Below, in pieces: positions 34,783 through 43,893 of a DNA stretch of 64,000 nt (position 1 is the first letter of the stretch; each line of letters opens with the position of its first letter). The notes beneath the pieces were generated by a model. It was not told where the DNA came from, did not search any database, and saw only the letters and a program-made list of their open reading frames with translations. The stretch spans positions 186,001 to 250,000 of the forward strand of contig OZ219861.1 in assembly GCA_964291545.2 (NCBI GenBank), written 5' to 3'. The stretch comes from G963667675 sp964291545. Its GTDB lineage: Bacteria > Chloroflexota > Dehalococcoidia > Lucifugimonadales > UBA3495. Both the position numbers and the translations under genes were made by a program.

Positions 34783-35751
34783 ATGCCCTATCAGGAAGCC
34801 ACGGCCCGGCTTCAGGAGCTTATTCACCGGAAAGACAAGGTGCTCACGGTCATGTGGCCGCCCAGCGCTTCTCTGGCGCGGGTAATGGAAGCTGCGGGGA
34901 CCGAGGCCGGATTCGTGGGAACGGGAGTCACCGTGGGCTCCTACATGGGCGTGGAAGACGTTGGCACGGCCGCGATCACCGAGTGCGTGCAGATTGGCGG
35001 CTGGATTGCCAGGGCCGTGAAATTCCCCGTCATCCTGGACGGGGACACCGGCCACGGCGGCATCATGGCGGTGCGGCGGTTGGTGGAGGAGTCTATCCAG
35101 GCCGGGCTCGCCGGGGTACGCATCGACGACCAGCCAATAGAGGGCAAGCGGGCCACACGTTCCGCCGGAATGCAAGTGGAGTCCCTGGAACTGGTGCTGG
35201 CCAGGTACCAGGCCGCGGTGGAACGCAAGCGGGAGTTGGACCCCAACTTCGTGGTCATGGCCCAGTGCTACGCCGGGGAGGCGGCCAACGGCGGCCTGGA
35301 AGAGACGCTCCGCCGCATGAAGGCATACAAAGAGATAGGCCAAGTGGACTGGGTCCAGTTCACAGCCCCGCGCTCTATAGACGAAATCAAGCAGGCGCGG
35401 CAAACCGTGGAAGGCCCCTTCTCGGTGATGCAGGGCTTCATGCCCTCTTTCCTGTCCAACAACGAGCTTCTCGCCCTGGGCGTCAACGCCGCTTGGGGTG
35501 CGGTGCCCACCCACATGGTCACCGAGGCGGCGCTGTACGACTTCGTGCGGGACTTTGTGGCGCGGGACAGGGCGGCCGTCGATGATTTCCGGGAGAGCCA
35601 CAAGGACAACCCCTACGTCAATGGCACGCTAAGGGTCGGCGGAGGCGAGGCTGCCAAACAGCGGGAGTTGGAAGAAAGGTATCTTTCGCCGGACACCTTG
35701 GAGAAATACCGGAAGTCCGTTGGGCGGACTCCTGAACGAAGAATCACTTAA
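34783..35751 (+). CDS. Isocitrate lyase/PEP mutase family protein
   Basis: A 322-residue (beta/alpha)8 enzyme of the PEP mutase/2-methylisocitrate lyase group. The Mg-binding motif is seen as FPVILDGDTGHGG, then the IDDQPIEGKR segment (position of the family's EDQ), and later VVMAQCYAG. These enzymes make or break C-C or C-P bonds next to a carboxylate; the substrate is not predictable. ATG 34783 is used; GTG 34741 in frame is an alternative with a longer N-terminus. It is followed by an amidohydrolase 16 bp downstream. Confidence 0.85.
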   Translation: MPYQEATARLQELIHRKDKVLTVMWPPSASLARVMEAAGTEAGFVGTGVTVGSYMGVEDVGTAAITECVQIGGWIARAVKFPVILDGDTGHGGIMAVRRLVEESIQAGLAGVRIDDQPIEGKRATRSAGMQVESLELVLARYQAAVERKRELDPNFVVMAQCYAGEAANGGLEETLRRMKAYKEIGQVDWVQFTAPRSIDEIKQARQTVEGPFSVMQGFMPSFLSNNELLALGVNAAWGAVPTHMVTEAALYDFVRDFVARDRAAVDDFRESHKDNPYVNGTLRVGGGEAAKQRELEERYLSPDTLEKYRKSVGRTPERRIT

Positions 35752-35767
35752 GAACGCGGGGGATGCA

Positions 35768-36925
35768 ATGGCCGTCAACGGTTACAAGATATTCGATTCC
35801 GATACCCACGTGGGCCCCTCGGCCGATATCCTGGAACGCTACATGAGCGCCGCCGACCGGGACAAGCTGAATGAGTTTGCCGAGTTCCAGCGGATAAACC
35901 GCAAGACCGGCCATAAGACCTACAACTTCAACACCCGCCAGTATACGCGGCGTTTGGGCGACTCCGAGGCCCGGCCAGCCAAATCCGGAGAGTACCTGAC
36001 GGGGTTTACCGCCCAGCACCGCCAGCCCCCCAACGTGCTGGTGGAAGACGACCCTGCCGAGCGAATAAAAGACCTGGACATAGAGGGAGTGGACGTCAAC
36101 CTGTTGCTGCCGTCGGGGTGGTTCGGCGTTTGGACTTCCCAGGCCGACCTGGCCCTGGAAAACTCCATGTACTCCGCCTATCACCACTGGATGGAAGACT
36201 ACTGCGGTGAGTTTCCCGACCGGCTGACCGGGGTCATCCTGTGCTCCGGCAGGGACGCGGAGGCGGCTGTATCGGAGATCAGGCAGTGGGGTAAGTCCCG
36301 CTGGGCCATGGCCGTGTTCGCCTACGCTCCCTACGGCAAGCCCCTGGACCATCCAGACCTGGAGCCAATTTGGGCCGCGGCCGCCGAGCACGACCTGTCT
36401 ATCGTGCTGCACACCTTCACCGCAGCGCCGCCCTATGCCCCCGGAGGACTGGACACCTGGGACAACCTGTGGCTGCAACGGTCGGCGGCCCATCCCTGGT
36501 GCGGAATGCGAAACATGGCTTCGGTCATAGGGTCGGGGGTCATGGACCGCTATCCCGAACTTCGGGTCGGGCTGCTGGAGGCGGGCCATGGCTGGCTGCC
36601 CTTCTGGGTCAAGCGGCTGGACGAGCACACCCATTCCATCCCGTCGGCGCTGCCCCCGCTGGAAAGAACTCCCAGCGAATACGTCTCCGGCGGCCGCTAC
36701 TTCCAGAGCATCGAGATGTCCGAGGGCGAAGAGGTCACCAAGAGCGTCATCGACATCCTGGGGGAAGACGTCCTGATGTATGCCTCGGACTATCCCCACA
36801 GCGAGAGTTGGTTCCCTATATCCGTTGAAACGGTGATGGGCTGGACCAGCATCCCCGAGTCCGCCAAGAAGAAGCTCTTCTGGGACAACGCCGTCCGCTA
36901 CTACCGCCGTTACGGCTCGGCTTAG
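35768..36925 (+). CDS. Amidohydrolase family protein (amidohydrolase-2, ACMSD-like)
   Basis: A 385-residue TIM-barrel metal hydrolase or decarboxylase. The N-terminal metal-binding segment is KIFDSDTHVG, the internal His region is IVLHTFTAAPPY, RVGLLEAGHGWLPFWVKRLDEH precedes the C-terminal acid in YASDYPHSES. Relatives include aminocarboxymuconate semialdehyde decarboxylase and uncharacterised aromatic-ring enzymes. ATG 35768 is used. It is in one transcript with the upstream lyase-like gene, suggesting a shared catabolic route. Confidence 0.88.
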   Translation: MAVNGYKIFDSDTHVGPSADILERYMSAADRDKLNEFAEFQRINRKTGHKTYNFNTRQYTRRLGDSEARPAKSGEYLTGFTAQHRQPPNVLVEDDPAERIKDLDIEGVDVNLLLPSGWFGVWTSQADLALENSMYSAYHHWMEDYCGEFPDRLTGVILCSGRDAEAAVSEIRQWGKSRWAMAVFAYAPYGKPLDHPDLEPIWAAAAEHDLSIVLHTFTAAPPYAPGGLDTWDNLWLQRSAAHPWCGMRNMASVIGSGVMDRYPELRVGLLEAGHGWLPFWVKRLDEHTHSIPSALPPLERTPSEYVSGGRYFQSIEMSEGEEVTKSVIDILGEDVLMYASDYPHSESWFPISVETVMGWTSIPESAKKKLFWDNAVRYYRRYGSA

Positions 36926-36986
36926 GGGCTGTTCCCGCCAAGTTGAACCCCAGCGTAGGGCGCGGGATCTGATAAAGTCGCCTTAC

Positions 36987-37260
36987 CATGTCACCCGGAG
37001 CGCAGCGAGTGGTCTGGGGTGGTGGGCACAGGCTTACGGAGGTCTTTGAACAACTGCCCCAATAGCCTAACGCGGGAAGAGGAGGAGGGGCCATTCGAGC
37101 CCGATGTCCCACTTTTGGTTCCGCCCCCAACCAGGCCGTCCGTTCGCCCTGACCCCGTGCTGAGGCTCTCGAAGGGGGGAAATCGAAGGGCGGGCGGGCA
37201 GCCCGCGCCGGGGTTGGAGACCAACCCCCCACACCTCCCCCACCCGTCATTATTGAAATA
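36987..37260. repeat. Intergenic palindromic repeat cluster (copy set 3)
   Basis: This begins with the inverse of the unit at 21610-21662 (CATGTCACC...GAGCGCAGCGAG...GGCACAGGCTTA), then a CCGTTCGCCCTGA...CTCTCGAAGGG unit similar to those near 13800, 46070 and 46430. Confidence 0.75.
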
Positions 37261-37334
37261 AGCCTCGGAACGGCAGTATCGAGGCATGGGAACCACAGTT
37301 TTTGGTCAAGGCCATAGGATAACCATGAGGCGTT

Positions 37335-37682
37335 ATGCTATTTGAAGTTGAGGTATACGGCGGGGAAAACAGCCCCATGGACCTGAACCGGGTGTTCGAT
37401 CTGTTGTCGGAACCCAGCCCCATCACCCAGGTGTTAACCGCCGACCCAACCGGCAGCGACCGCTGGTGCAGGGTGACGGGCTGGAGCGAGTCCGGACCGT
37501 GCCCCGCGCAGGCGGCGCTGGCCGAAGATTCAGGCGAGGGTGTGGTCCTGCTAGTCTACGGGGGGGACCAGGGCATCAGGCTTAAGCCCGCTGAGAGTGA
37601 CGAAGAGTGGGACCTGGGCAGCAGCAGCCAATGGGGTGAGGCCTGCCTGATGCTATCCAAGGATACTCCCACCAGGGACTAG
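37335..37682 (+). CDS. Hypothetical protein
   Basis: A 115-residue soluble acidic protein of unrecognised family. Predicted strands (LFEVEVYGG, GVVLLVYGGDQGIRL) suggest an alpha/beta fold. It lies 55 bp before tldD in the same direction and may be co-transcribed. Composition is coding-like. Confidence 0.6.
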   Translation: MLFEVEVYGGENSPMDLNRVFDLLSEPSPITQVLTADPTGSDRWCRVTGWSESGPCPAQAALAEDSGEGVVLLVYGGDQGIRLKPAESDEEWDLGSSSQWGEACLMLSKDTPTRD

Positions 37683-37737
37683 GCGTGTGCTCCATCGACT
37701 ACCCCCCGCAGATAAGCCTTGCCGGAAGTGTTAGCCC

Positions 37738-39201
37738 ATGGATGAGCTAATCGCCCGCGCCCTGGACCTGGCCACCGTCCAGGGCGCGGCCTATTCGGAC
37801 GTCCGGCTGGTCAACACCGACCGGGAATGGTACGTGGTGCGGAACGGCGTCGTTGACACCTTGAGCGCCAGCCAGTCCAACGGCTTCGGCGTAAGGGTAG
37901 TGGCCGATGGCGGGTGGGGCTTTGCCGCCAGCCACGACTTTTCGCCTTCTGAGGTTGACCGGGTCACCGCCCTGGCAGTGCGCATTGCCCGGTCGTCTGC
38001 CTTGCAGCCCCCGACGGGCGCTGGCGGGAAAAGGGACGGGGTCCGTTTGGGGCCTGAGGTTACCAGCAAGGGCGTTTATTCGACCCCCCTCGAGATCGAC
38101 CCGTTCACTGTCTCGCCCGACGAAAAACTAGCGTTGCTCCTGGCGGCCGATGCGGAGATGGCCTTGGTGAACGGCATCACCTCACGCCGGTCCAACCTCG
38201 TTCTCATCAAGGAGCAAAAGGCCTTCGCCAATTCCGAGGGCGCCCACGTGGAGCAGACAATATACGAGTCAGGGGCCGGCATTCAGACCACCGCGGTCGG
38301 CAACGGAGAAGTCCAGCGCCGGTCATACCCCGATTCCCATGGGCTGCAGTTGGGCCGGGCCGGCTGGGAATACATCCTGGCCATGGACTTGGCCGGAAAC
38401 GCCCGGCGGACCGCAGAAGAGGCAGTCGCCCTGCTTACCGCCGATCAATGCCCCAGCGGCGAGACCGCAGCCATAATAGGCGGCTGCCAGTTGGCTCTCC
38501 AGGTCCACGAGTCCTGCGGCCACGCCGTCGAGCTGGACCGGGCGTTGGGTTCGGAGGCGGCATTCGCCGGGACGTCCTTCTTGACCCCCGACAAGCTCAA
38601 CGACTACCGCTACGGCTCGGAGCACGTCAATATCACCGCCGATAGCCTTCGCCTTCCGGGACTGGGCGCCTACGGCTGGGACGACGAGGGCGTCCCGGCC
38701 CAGTCGACTCCCATCATCAAGAACGGGCTTTTCGTAGGGTATCTGATGTCCCGGGAGTCGGCTTCGGTGTTGGGGCTGGAGTCTAACGGCTGCATGAGGG
38801 CTTCGTCATGGGACCGCATTCCCCTGGTGCGCATGACCAACGTAAGCCTGGAACCGGGGGCCTGGTCCCTGGATGACCTGGTAGCCGATACCGAGGCCGG
38901 AATCTACATGGAGACCAACCGTTCCTGGTCCATCGACGACCGACGCTACAACTTCCAGTTCGGCACAGAGATAGGCTACGAAATCAAGGGAGGCAAGCTG
39001 GGACGCCTGCTGAAAAATTGCACCTACACCGGCATCACGCCCCAGTTCTGGAACTCCTGCGACGCGGTCTGCAACCAGGACCACTGGGTAATGTGGGGCA
39101 CGCCCCAGTGCGGCAAGGGACAGCCGGGGCAGGTAGCCCACACCGGGCACGGCGCGGCCCCGGCCCGGTTTCGCAACCTCCAGGTCGGCGTGATGCGATG
39201 A
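37738..39201 (+). CDS. tldD: TldD/PmbA family metalloprotease, TldD-type subunit
   Basis: A 487-residue zinc protease subunit of the U62 family. The metal motif HESCGHAVE (residues ~257-265) is the HExxxH of TldD, and the C-terminal Cys-rich segment FWNSCDAVCNQDHW is typical. In enterobacteria TldD-TldE process peptides such as microcin precursors and degrade unfolded helical peptides. The stop overlaps the next gene by ATGA, so the two subunits are translated in a coupled way and form a heterodimer. Confidence 0.92.
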   Translation: MDELIARALDLATVQGAAYSDVRLVNTDREWYVVRNGVVDTLSASQSNGFGVRVVADGGWGFAASHDFSPSEVDRVTALAVRIARSSALQPPTGAGGKRDGVRLGPEVTSKGVYSTPLEIDPFTVSPDEKLALLLAADAEMALVNGITSRRSNLVLIKEQKAFANSEGAHVEQTIYESGAGIQTTAVGNGEVQRRSYPDSHGLQLGRAGWEYILAMDLAGNARRTAEEAVALLTADQCPSGETAAIIGGCQLALQVHESCGHAVELDRALGSEAAFAGTSFLTPDKLNDYRYGSEHVNITADSLRLPGLGAYGWDDEGVPAQSTPIIKNGLFVGYLMSRESASVLGLESNGCMRASSWDRIPLVRMTNVSLEPGAWSLDDLVADTEAGIYMETNRSWSIDDRRYNFQFGTEIGYEIKGGKLGRLLKNCTYTGITPQFWNSCDAVCNQDHWVMWGTPQCGKGQPGQVAHTGHGAAPARFRNLQVGVMR

Positions 39202-40529
39202 TCGGCCGGGAGCAGTGCCAAGCAGTCCTGGGCAAGGCTTTGGCGCTTGCCAAGGGCGACGACGCCGACTTTTACCTCAGCTTCAAGGAAACCGGGCTGA
39301 CCCGGTTCGCCAACAACGGCATCCACCAAAACGTGTCCGACAGCGACGCCCAGCTGCACGTCCGAATTGTCTTGGGAAAGCGGTTGGGCAGGTCGGTGAC
39401 CAACGACCTTAGCAACGGGGGCGTCGCCAGGGCGGTGGAGCAGGCCCGGCAAGCAGCTACCCTCATGCCGGCAGACCCGGACTTCCCAGGTCTGCCCCAA
39501 CCAACCGAGCCTGCCACAGTGGACTCGTACGACCCCGATACTGCCGCCTACACCCCCGAGGCCCGCGCCGACGTGGCGGCCTTGGTGTGCCGCAAGGCTG
39601 AGGCTAGTGCACTGACGGCCTCCGGCGCATTTCGCACCGGCACGCAGGAAACCGCGGCGGCGAGCACCCGCGGCGTTAGCGCCTATCACGCCGGCACCTT
39701 CACCGCCCTGATCATCACCACCATGAGCGACACTTCGTCGGGTTGGGCCAAGGGCGGGTCCTGGCGTGTCTCGGACATCGACGCCGACGCCCTGGCCAAT
39801 GAGGCCACAGACAAGGCTCTCCGGGGAGTGAATCCCCGAAGAATCGAACCCGGCGCCTTCACCACGGTCCTTGACCACTACGCCGTTGACGATATTTTGG
39901 CCGCCCTGAGCCTGTACGGCATGAGCGCCCAATCGGTCCAAGAAGGCAGAAGCTGGATGAACGGCGTGATGGGGCAGCGCGCCATGAGCCCCCAGGTCAG
40001 CATCTGGGACGACGGCCTGGACCTGGCCGGCTGGCCCGTCCCCTTCGACGCGGAGGGAGTACCGCGACAGAAGGTGCACATGGTCGAAGAAGGCGTTGTG
40101 GGGGAACCCGTACACAACTGCTACACCGCAGCCAAAGAAGGCCGGGCATCCACCGGGCACCAACGGACCACCAGCGGCGGGCCCACGGCCTCCAACCTGT
40201 TCATGAAGCCCGGCAACGACGCGCTGGAACAGATGATTGCCTCCACCCACTACGGCTTGTACGTCACCCGGTTCTACTACACACGGCTGATGCACAGCCG
40301 GGGCTGCGTGATGACCGGCATGACCCGAGACGGCGCTTTTCTCATCGAGGACGGCCGGCTCAGCCATCCGGTGAAAGACCTGCGGTTTACCCAGTCATAC
40401 GTCGAAGCCCTGGCCTCGGTTGAAGCGGTTGGCGACAGCGCCAAGCTGCTGTTGAACGAGCACGGCTTCTCCACCAGGACGCCCAGGCTGAAGCTGTCCG
40501 GCTTTAACTTCACCGGGGTCACAGCCTGA
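39198..40529 (+). CDS. pmbA: TldD/PmbA family protein, TldE-type subunit
   Basis: A 443-residue partner of TldD lacking the HExxxH motif, as expected for the PmbA/TldE subunit. TRFANNGIHQNVSDSDAQ near the N-terminus and the C-terminal GMTRDGAFLIEDGRLSHPVKDLRFT are family features. ATG 39198 overlaps the tldD stop (ATGA); the open frame upstream is only overlap. Together they form the likely peptide-processing complex, but no peptide precursor gene is evident nearby. Confidence 0.92.
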   Translation: MIGREQCQAVLGKALALAKGDDADFYLSFKETGLTRFANNGIHQNVSDSDAQLHVRIVLGKRLGRSVTNDLSNGGVARAVEQARQAATLMPADPDFPGLPQPTEPATVDSYDPDTAAYTPEARADVAALVCRKAEASALTASGAFRTGTQETAAASTRGVSAYHAGTFTALIITTMSDTSSGWAKGGSWRVSDIDADALANEATDKALRGVNPRRIEPGAFTTVLDHYAVDDILAALSLYGMSAQSVQEGRSWMNGVMGQRAMSPQVSIWDDGLDLAGWPVPFDAEGVPRQKVHMVEEGVVGEPVHNCYTAAKEGRASTGHQRTTSGGPTASNLFMKPGNDALEQMIASTHYGLYVTRFYYTRLMHSRGCVMTGMTRDGAFLIEDGRLSHPVKDLRFTQSYVEALASVEAVGDSAKLLLNEHGFSTRTPRLKLSGFNFTGVTA

Positions 40530-40594
40530 GGCCGACCCCCTCCTTGGCGCCGATTGACAGGGTCTCAAACTTGGCTTGACCGGCAAAGGGCATC

Positions 40595-40614
40595 CACAGT
40601 CACTTGGGACTGTG
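40595..40614. promoter_or_regulatory. Inverted repeat (possible operator) at the alcohol dehydrogenase promoter
   Basis: A perfect CACAGTC-6nt-GACTGTG ends one base before TGCTACAAT (extended -10, 40616-40621). A regulator binding here would cover the -35 region. Confidence 0.45.
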
Positions 40615-40730
40615 CTACAATCCCCCACGGTTTCACTTGAAATCCCTTGGCCTATTCCGCCCGCCGACCTTGCGCCTGATGGGCATTTGCTAGACTCAAC
40701 ATTAAGCCCGAACTCTATGGGAGGTATTCC

Positions 40731-41813
40731 ATGAAGGCAGCCGTGTTGCGCGAAGTCAACGCCCCTTTGGAGATTGAAGAAGTTCAGATAGACAAGCCCG
40801 GCCCTCGGGAGGTGCTGGTCCGCACCCGGGCCTCCGGAGTCTGTCACAGCGACCTCCATTTCATCGAAGGCAAGTACCCCATACCCATGCCGGTGGTGCT
40901 GGGCCACGAACCCGCAGGCACGGTGGAGGCCGTGGGCGACCAGGTGTCCTATGTCAAGCCGGGCGACTCGGTCATCATGTGCCTTTCATTGTTCTGCGGC
41001 CAGTGCGAAATGTGCCTGAGCGGACGCCCGCACCTTTGCTTCCGGGCCGGACTGGGCCGCACGGAACAGGACCCGCCCAGGTTGAGCCAAGGCGACAGCC
41101 CAGTCGTCCAATTTGGAGAGTTGGGGTCCTTTGCCGAGCAGATGCTGGTCCACGAGCACTCCCTGGTGAAGGTGCGGGAGGACGTGCCCTTCGAGCAACT
41201 GGCCCTCATCGGCTGCGGGGTGACCACGGGGTTGGGCGCAGCCCTCAACACCGCCAAGGTCACGCCGGGCAGCACCGTGGCGGTTATCGGCTGCGGCGGG
41301 GTCGGCCTTAGCTGCATCCAGGGCGCGGCCCTGGCCGGCGCACTGCGGGTTATCGCCGTGGACGCGGTGGAGACCAAGCTGCGGCTGGCCCAGGACCTGG
41401 GCGCCACCGACGTGGTGGATGCCTCCGGCGGCGCCGTCCCGGAGAAGGTCAGAGAGCTGACCGGCGGCGGGGTGGACTATTCCTTCGAAGCCATAGGCCT
41501 GAAGGAGACCGCCGAGCAGGCCTTTGCGATGCTGAGGGCCGGCGGCACCGCGACCATCATCGGCATGATACCAGTGGGGACTAAGCTGGAATTAGACGGG
41601 CCGTCGTTCCTCTATGAGAAGAAAATCCAGGGCAGCATCATGGGGTCCAACCGGTTCCGGACCGACATGCCCCGCTACATCGAGTTCTACCTGCAGGGCC
41701 GGCTAAAGCTGGACGAAATGGTCTCGCAGCGGCTGAGGCTGGACCAGGTGAACCAGGCCTTCGACGACATGAAGCAGGGCAGCGTGGCCCGGAGCGTCAT
41801 CGTCTTCGACTAG
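40731..41813 (+). CDS. Zinc-dependent alcohol dehydrogenase
   Basis: A 360-residue medium-chain dehydrogenase. Catalytic zinc ligands are in GVCHSDLHF and LGHEPAGTVE; the structural zinc site is CGQCEMCLSGRPHLC. The cofactor-binding segment VAVIGCGGVGLSCIQ is intact. It resembles the NAD/NDMA-type class III-like alcohol dehydrogenases with a Cys after the coenzyme loop. ATG 40731 follows GGGAGG. Substrate unknown. It converges on the crotonase gene. Confidence 0.92.
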   Translation: MKAAVLREVNAPLEIEEVQIDKPGPREVLVRTRASGVCHSDLHFIEGKYPIPMPVVLGHEPAGTVEAVGDQVSYVKPGDSVIMCLSLFCGQCEMCLSGRPHLCFRAGLGRTEQDPPRLSQGDSPVVQFGELGSFAEQMLVHEHSLVKVREDVPFEQLALIGCGVTTGLGAALNTAKVTPGSTVAVIGCGGVGLSCIQGAALAGALRVIAVDAVETKLRLAQDLGATDVVDASGGAVPEKVRELTGGGVDYSFEAIGLKETAEQAFAMLRAGGTATIIGMIPVGTKLELDGPSFLYEKKIQGSIMGSNRFRTDMPRYIEFYLQGRLKLDEMVSQRLRLDQVNQAFDDMKQGSVARSVIVFD

Positions 41814-41827
41814 GTCGATTCACCCGC

Positions 41828-42601
41828 TCAGTAATTCCAGTGGGGTTCCCGCTTGTCCAGGAAGGCGGTGATCCCCTCCTTAGCGTCCTCGGCCAACAGG
41901 TTGTCCACCATCACGCCCTGGGCGAACTTGTACGCCTCGGGTCGGTCCATTTCTAACTGCCGGTAGAAGGCCGTCTTGCCGATGGCCAAGGTCTGGGAAC
42001 TGGCTGCGCTAATCTTCCGGGCCAGTTCCATGACGGTCGTCTCTAGCTCATCCCAAGGGACTACCCGGTTGACCAGCCCGGACTCCAAAGCCTCCTGCGC
42101 CGAAATGGGGTCTCCGGTCAACAGCATCTCCATGGCCTTCTTGGGCATAACCGCCCGGGACACGGCAACCCCTGGCGTGGTGCAGAACAGGCCGATGTTC
42201 ACGCCCGGAGTGGCAAAGCCGGCGGTCTCGGACGCAATCGCCAGATCGCAGGTCGCTACAAGCTGGCACCCGGCCGCGGTGGCCAGCCCCTGCACCTGGG
42301 CGATGACCGGCTTGGGCAGCAGCCGGATGCTTTCCATGACCAAGGTACAGTCCTCGAAGATACCGGCGTAGGCCTCCCTGTCGCCGTTGATCATCTCGCT
42401 CAAGTCATGCCCCGAACTGAAGACCGGGCCCTCTGAACGCAGCACCACCACCCTCACCGCGGGATCGTCCTTGATCTCCGCCAGCAGCCCGTGAAGGGCC
42501 CGCAGCAACGCGTTGGACAGGGCGTTCTGCTTACGCGGGTTGTTCAGGGTGAGGACGGCTATGCCGTCTGTTACCTCGTAAAGTACCGGGTCTTGCGACA
42601 T
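41828..42601 (-). CDS. Enoyl-CoA hydratase/isomerase family protein
   Basis: A 257-residue crotonase-fold protein. The oxyanion-hole segments are FSSGHDLSEM and VQGLATAAGCQLVATCDLAIA. The usual catalytic glutamates of enoyl-CoA hydratase are not in their normal places (the region reads GFATPGVNIGLFCTTPG), as in the ECHDC3-like subgroup, so classical hydration is uncertain. It is 14 bp from the converging alcohol dehydrogenase and follows an SGNH hydrolase in the leftward direction. Confidence 0.87.
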   Translation of the reverse strand: MSQDPVLYEVTDGIAVLTLNNPRKQNALSNALLRALHGLLAEIKDDPAVRVVVLRSEGPVFSSGHDLSEMINGDREAYAGIFEDCTLVMESIRLLPKPVIAQVQGLATAAGCQLVATCDLAIASETAGFATPGVNIGLFCTTPGVAVSRAVMPKKAMEMLLTGDPISAQEALESGLVNRVVPWDELETTVMELARKISAASSQTLAIGKTAFYRQLEMDRPEAYKFAQGVMVDNLLAEDAKEGITAFLDKREPHWNY

Positions 42602-42644
42602 GGGCTGCTCCTCAATGGGTCTGCCGCCGTGACGGCAGGCTCGG

Positions 42645-43664
42645 TTACACGAAGACTACGTCCGCCACTTTCCGGCGGAAGTTCTCCGCCATTATCTTGT
42701 ACCCCTCGGCGCTGGGATGGAGGTTGTCAGGGAGCATGTGGGCGTGCTCAGGTCCGAAGAGGTCGAGACCGTTGAAGTAATGGATGTTGCGGTCCCCTTG
42801 GGCCCGTATCGCCTTCACTGCCCCGGCCACTTCGTTCCGCATCTCCTCCAGTGTAAAGCCGACGCCGTTGGGGACCGTTTCCCTTGGCGGGGAGACTATG
42901 GGAGATACTACCGCCAGCGGGGTGTCGGGGTGCTTTTCTCTAATGACTTGGACAAAGCCTATGATGCCCGGAGCGAAGGTGCGAAAATTGAAGCTGTTGG
43001 CCTCATAGCTGTTGATCCCCAGCTTGATGGAGAGGAAATCAAAGTCCAGGTCGCGAATCATCAGGGCCACCATGGTGTCCATCTGGCACTGACCGCCGTA
43101 GCCCAGGCAGGTGAGGTTGAACCCCCGCTTCCGGGCAACGATGGCCGGCCAGGTCTCGCTGGGCCGTTCGGCGGTGCGGCAATGGGTGATGGAACTGCCG
43201 TAGGTCAGCCACTTGGGACGCCTGTCTTCGTAGGGCCCAATGGATGCTCCGGGGCTCAACTCCAGCGACCGCAATCGAAACTCGCCGAACTGGGGCAGCC
43301 ATAGCTCGATGAGCTTCTCTCCAGGGGGCAAGTCGCCGAAGGTAAAGCTCTCCAGGCCCGAAAGCTCCGCCGACCCCTGGTACGCCCCGTTGCAAAAAAG
43401 GTCGACGCCTGCCGACTCCTCCACCGGGTCCACGTTCCCGGTGATGGTCTCAGCGTCGCTGCGGAAGGACAACCGTGCCCCGGCGGGCATGGCGGCCCGC
43501 TCCGTGAGCATGTTGGAGTGGGAGCCGTCGGACAACCTGGAAGGGAACAAGCCCAGGCTGTCCTGCGGCAATCGTATCGGCATGACCCAATCGGCGCCGC
43601 GCCGGAAAGATACGACCCCCTGCCAGGTGAGATTGGAGTCATCGGGCAAGACTACTTGGGGCAT
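42645..43664 (-). CDS. SGNH/GDSL hydrolase with N-terminal beta domain
   Basis: A 339-residue esterase-like protein. The C-terminal SGNH domain shows the blocks WLTYGSSITHC (nucleophile Ser), LGYGGQCQMD (Gly), KLGINSY (Asn) and DNLHPSAEG (Asp/His). The N-terminal ~140 residues are beta-rich, like carbohydrate-esterase family 2 type enzymes. No signal peptide. ATG 43664 is preferred over 43700 because GGGAGGA is well spaced. It would deacylate a small or sugar ester; substrate unknown. Confidence 0.87.
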   Translation of the reverse strand: MPQVVLPDDSNLTWQGVVSFRRGADWVMPIRLPQDSLGLFPSRLSDGSHSNMLTERAAMPAGARLSFRSDAETITGNVDPVEESAGVDLFCNGAYQGSAELSGLESFTFGDLPPGEKLIELWLPQFGEFRLRSLELSPGASIGPYEDRRPKWLTYGSSITHCRTAERPSETWPAIVARKRGFNLTCLGYGGQCQMDTMVALMIRDLDFDFLSIKLGINSYEANSFNFRTFAPGIIGFVQVIREKHPDTPLAVVSPIVSPPRETVPNGVGFTLEEMRNEVAGAVKAIRAQGDRNIHYFNGLDLFGPEHAHMLPDNLHPSAEGYKIMAENFRRKVADVVFV

Positions 43665-43759
43665 TGGCGTCCTCCCAGCCGGGCGGTAGTTGCCGCCCAA
43701 GCCAGTTTAGGGTAATTGGGGCTATTGGGCCTGTCAATGACGCCCCGCGCCTTGTCTTC

Positions 43760-43882
43760 AAACCGTCACTCCGAGGCTCATTTCTATCCTGTCATTCCGA
43801 GGCTCGTTTTTATATTGTCATTCCGAGGAGCGAAGCGACGAGGAATCTGGGGATGGGCTCACCGGCATAAGCCTGTGCCATG
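43760..43882. repeat. Intergenic palindromic repeat (copy set 4)
   Basis: Three partial GTCATTCCGAGG starts in a row, the last full (43818 onward, GAGGAGCGAAGCGACGAGG), ending with CATAAGCCTGTGCC. It matches the copy at 21563-21640. Confidence 0.8.
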
Positions 43883-43893
43883 TGTGATCACGC

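Noticed and set aside
39024..40367. Long minus-strand ORF (447 residues) opposite the TldE-type gene
   Set aside because: The plus-strand frame has clear TldD/PmbA motifs; the antisense frame is open because of high GC at third positions.
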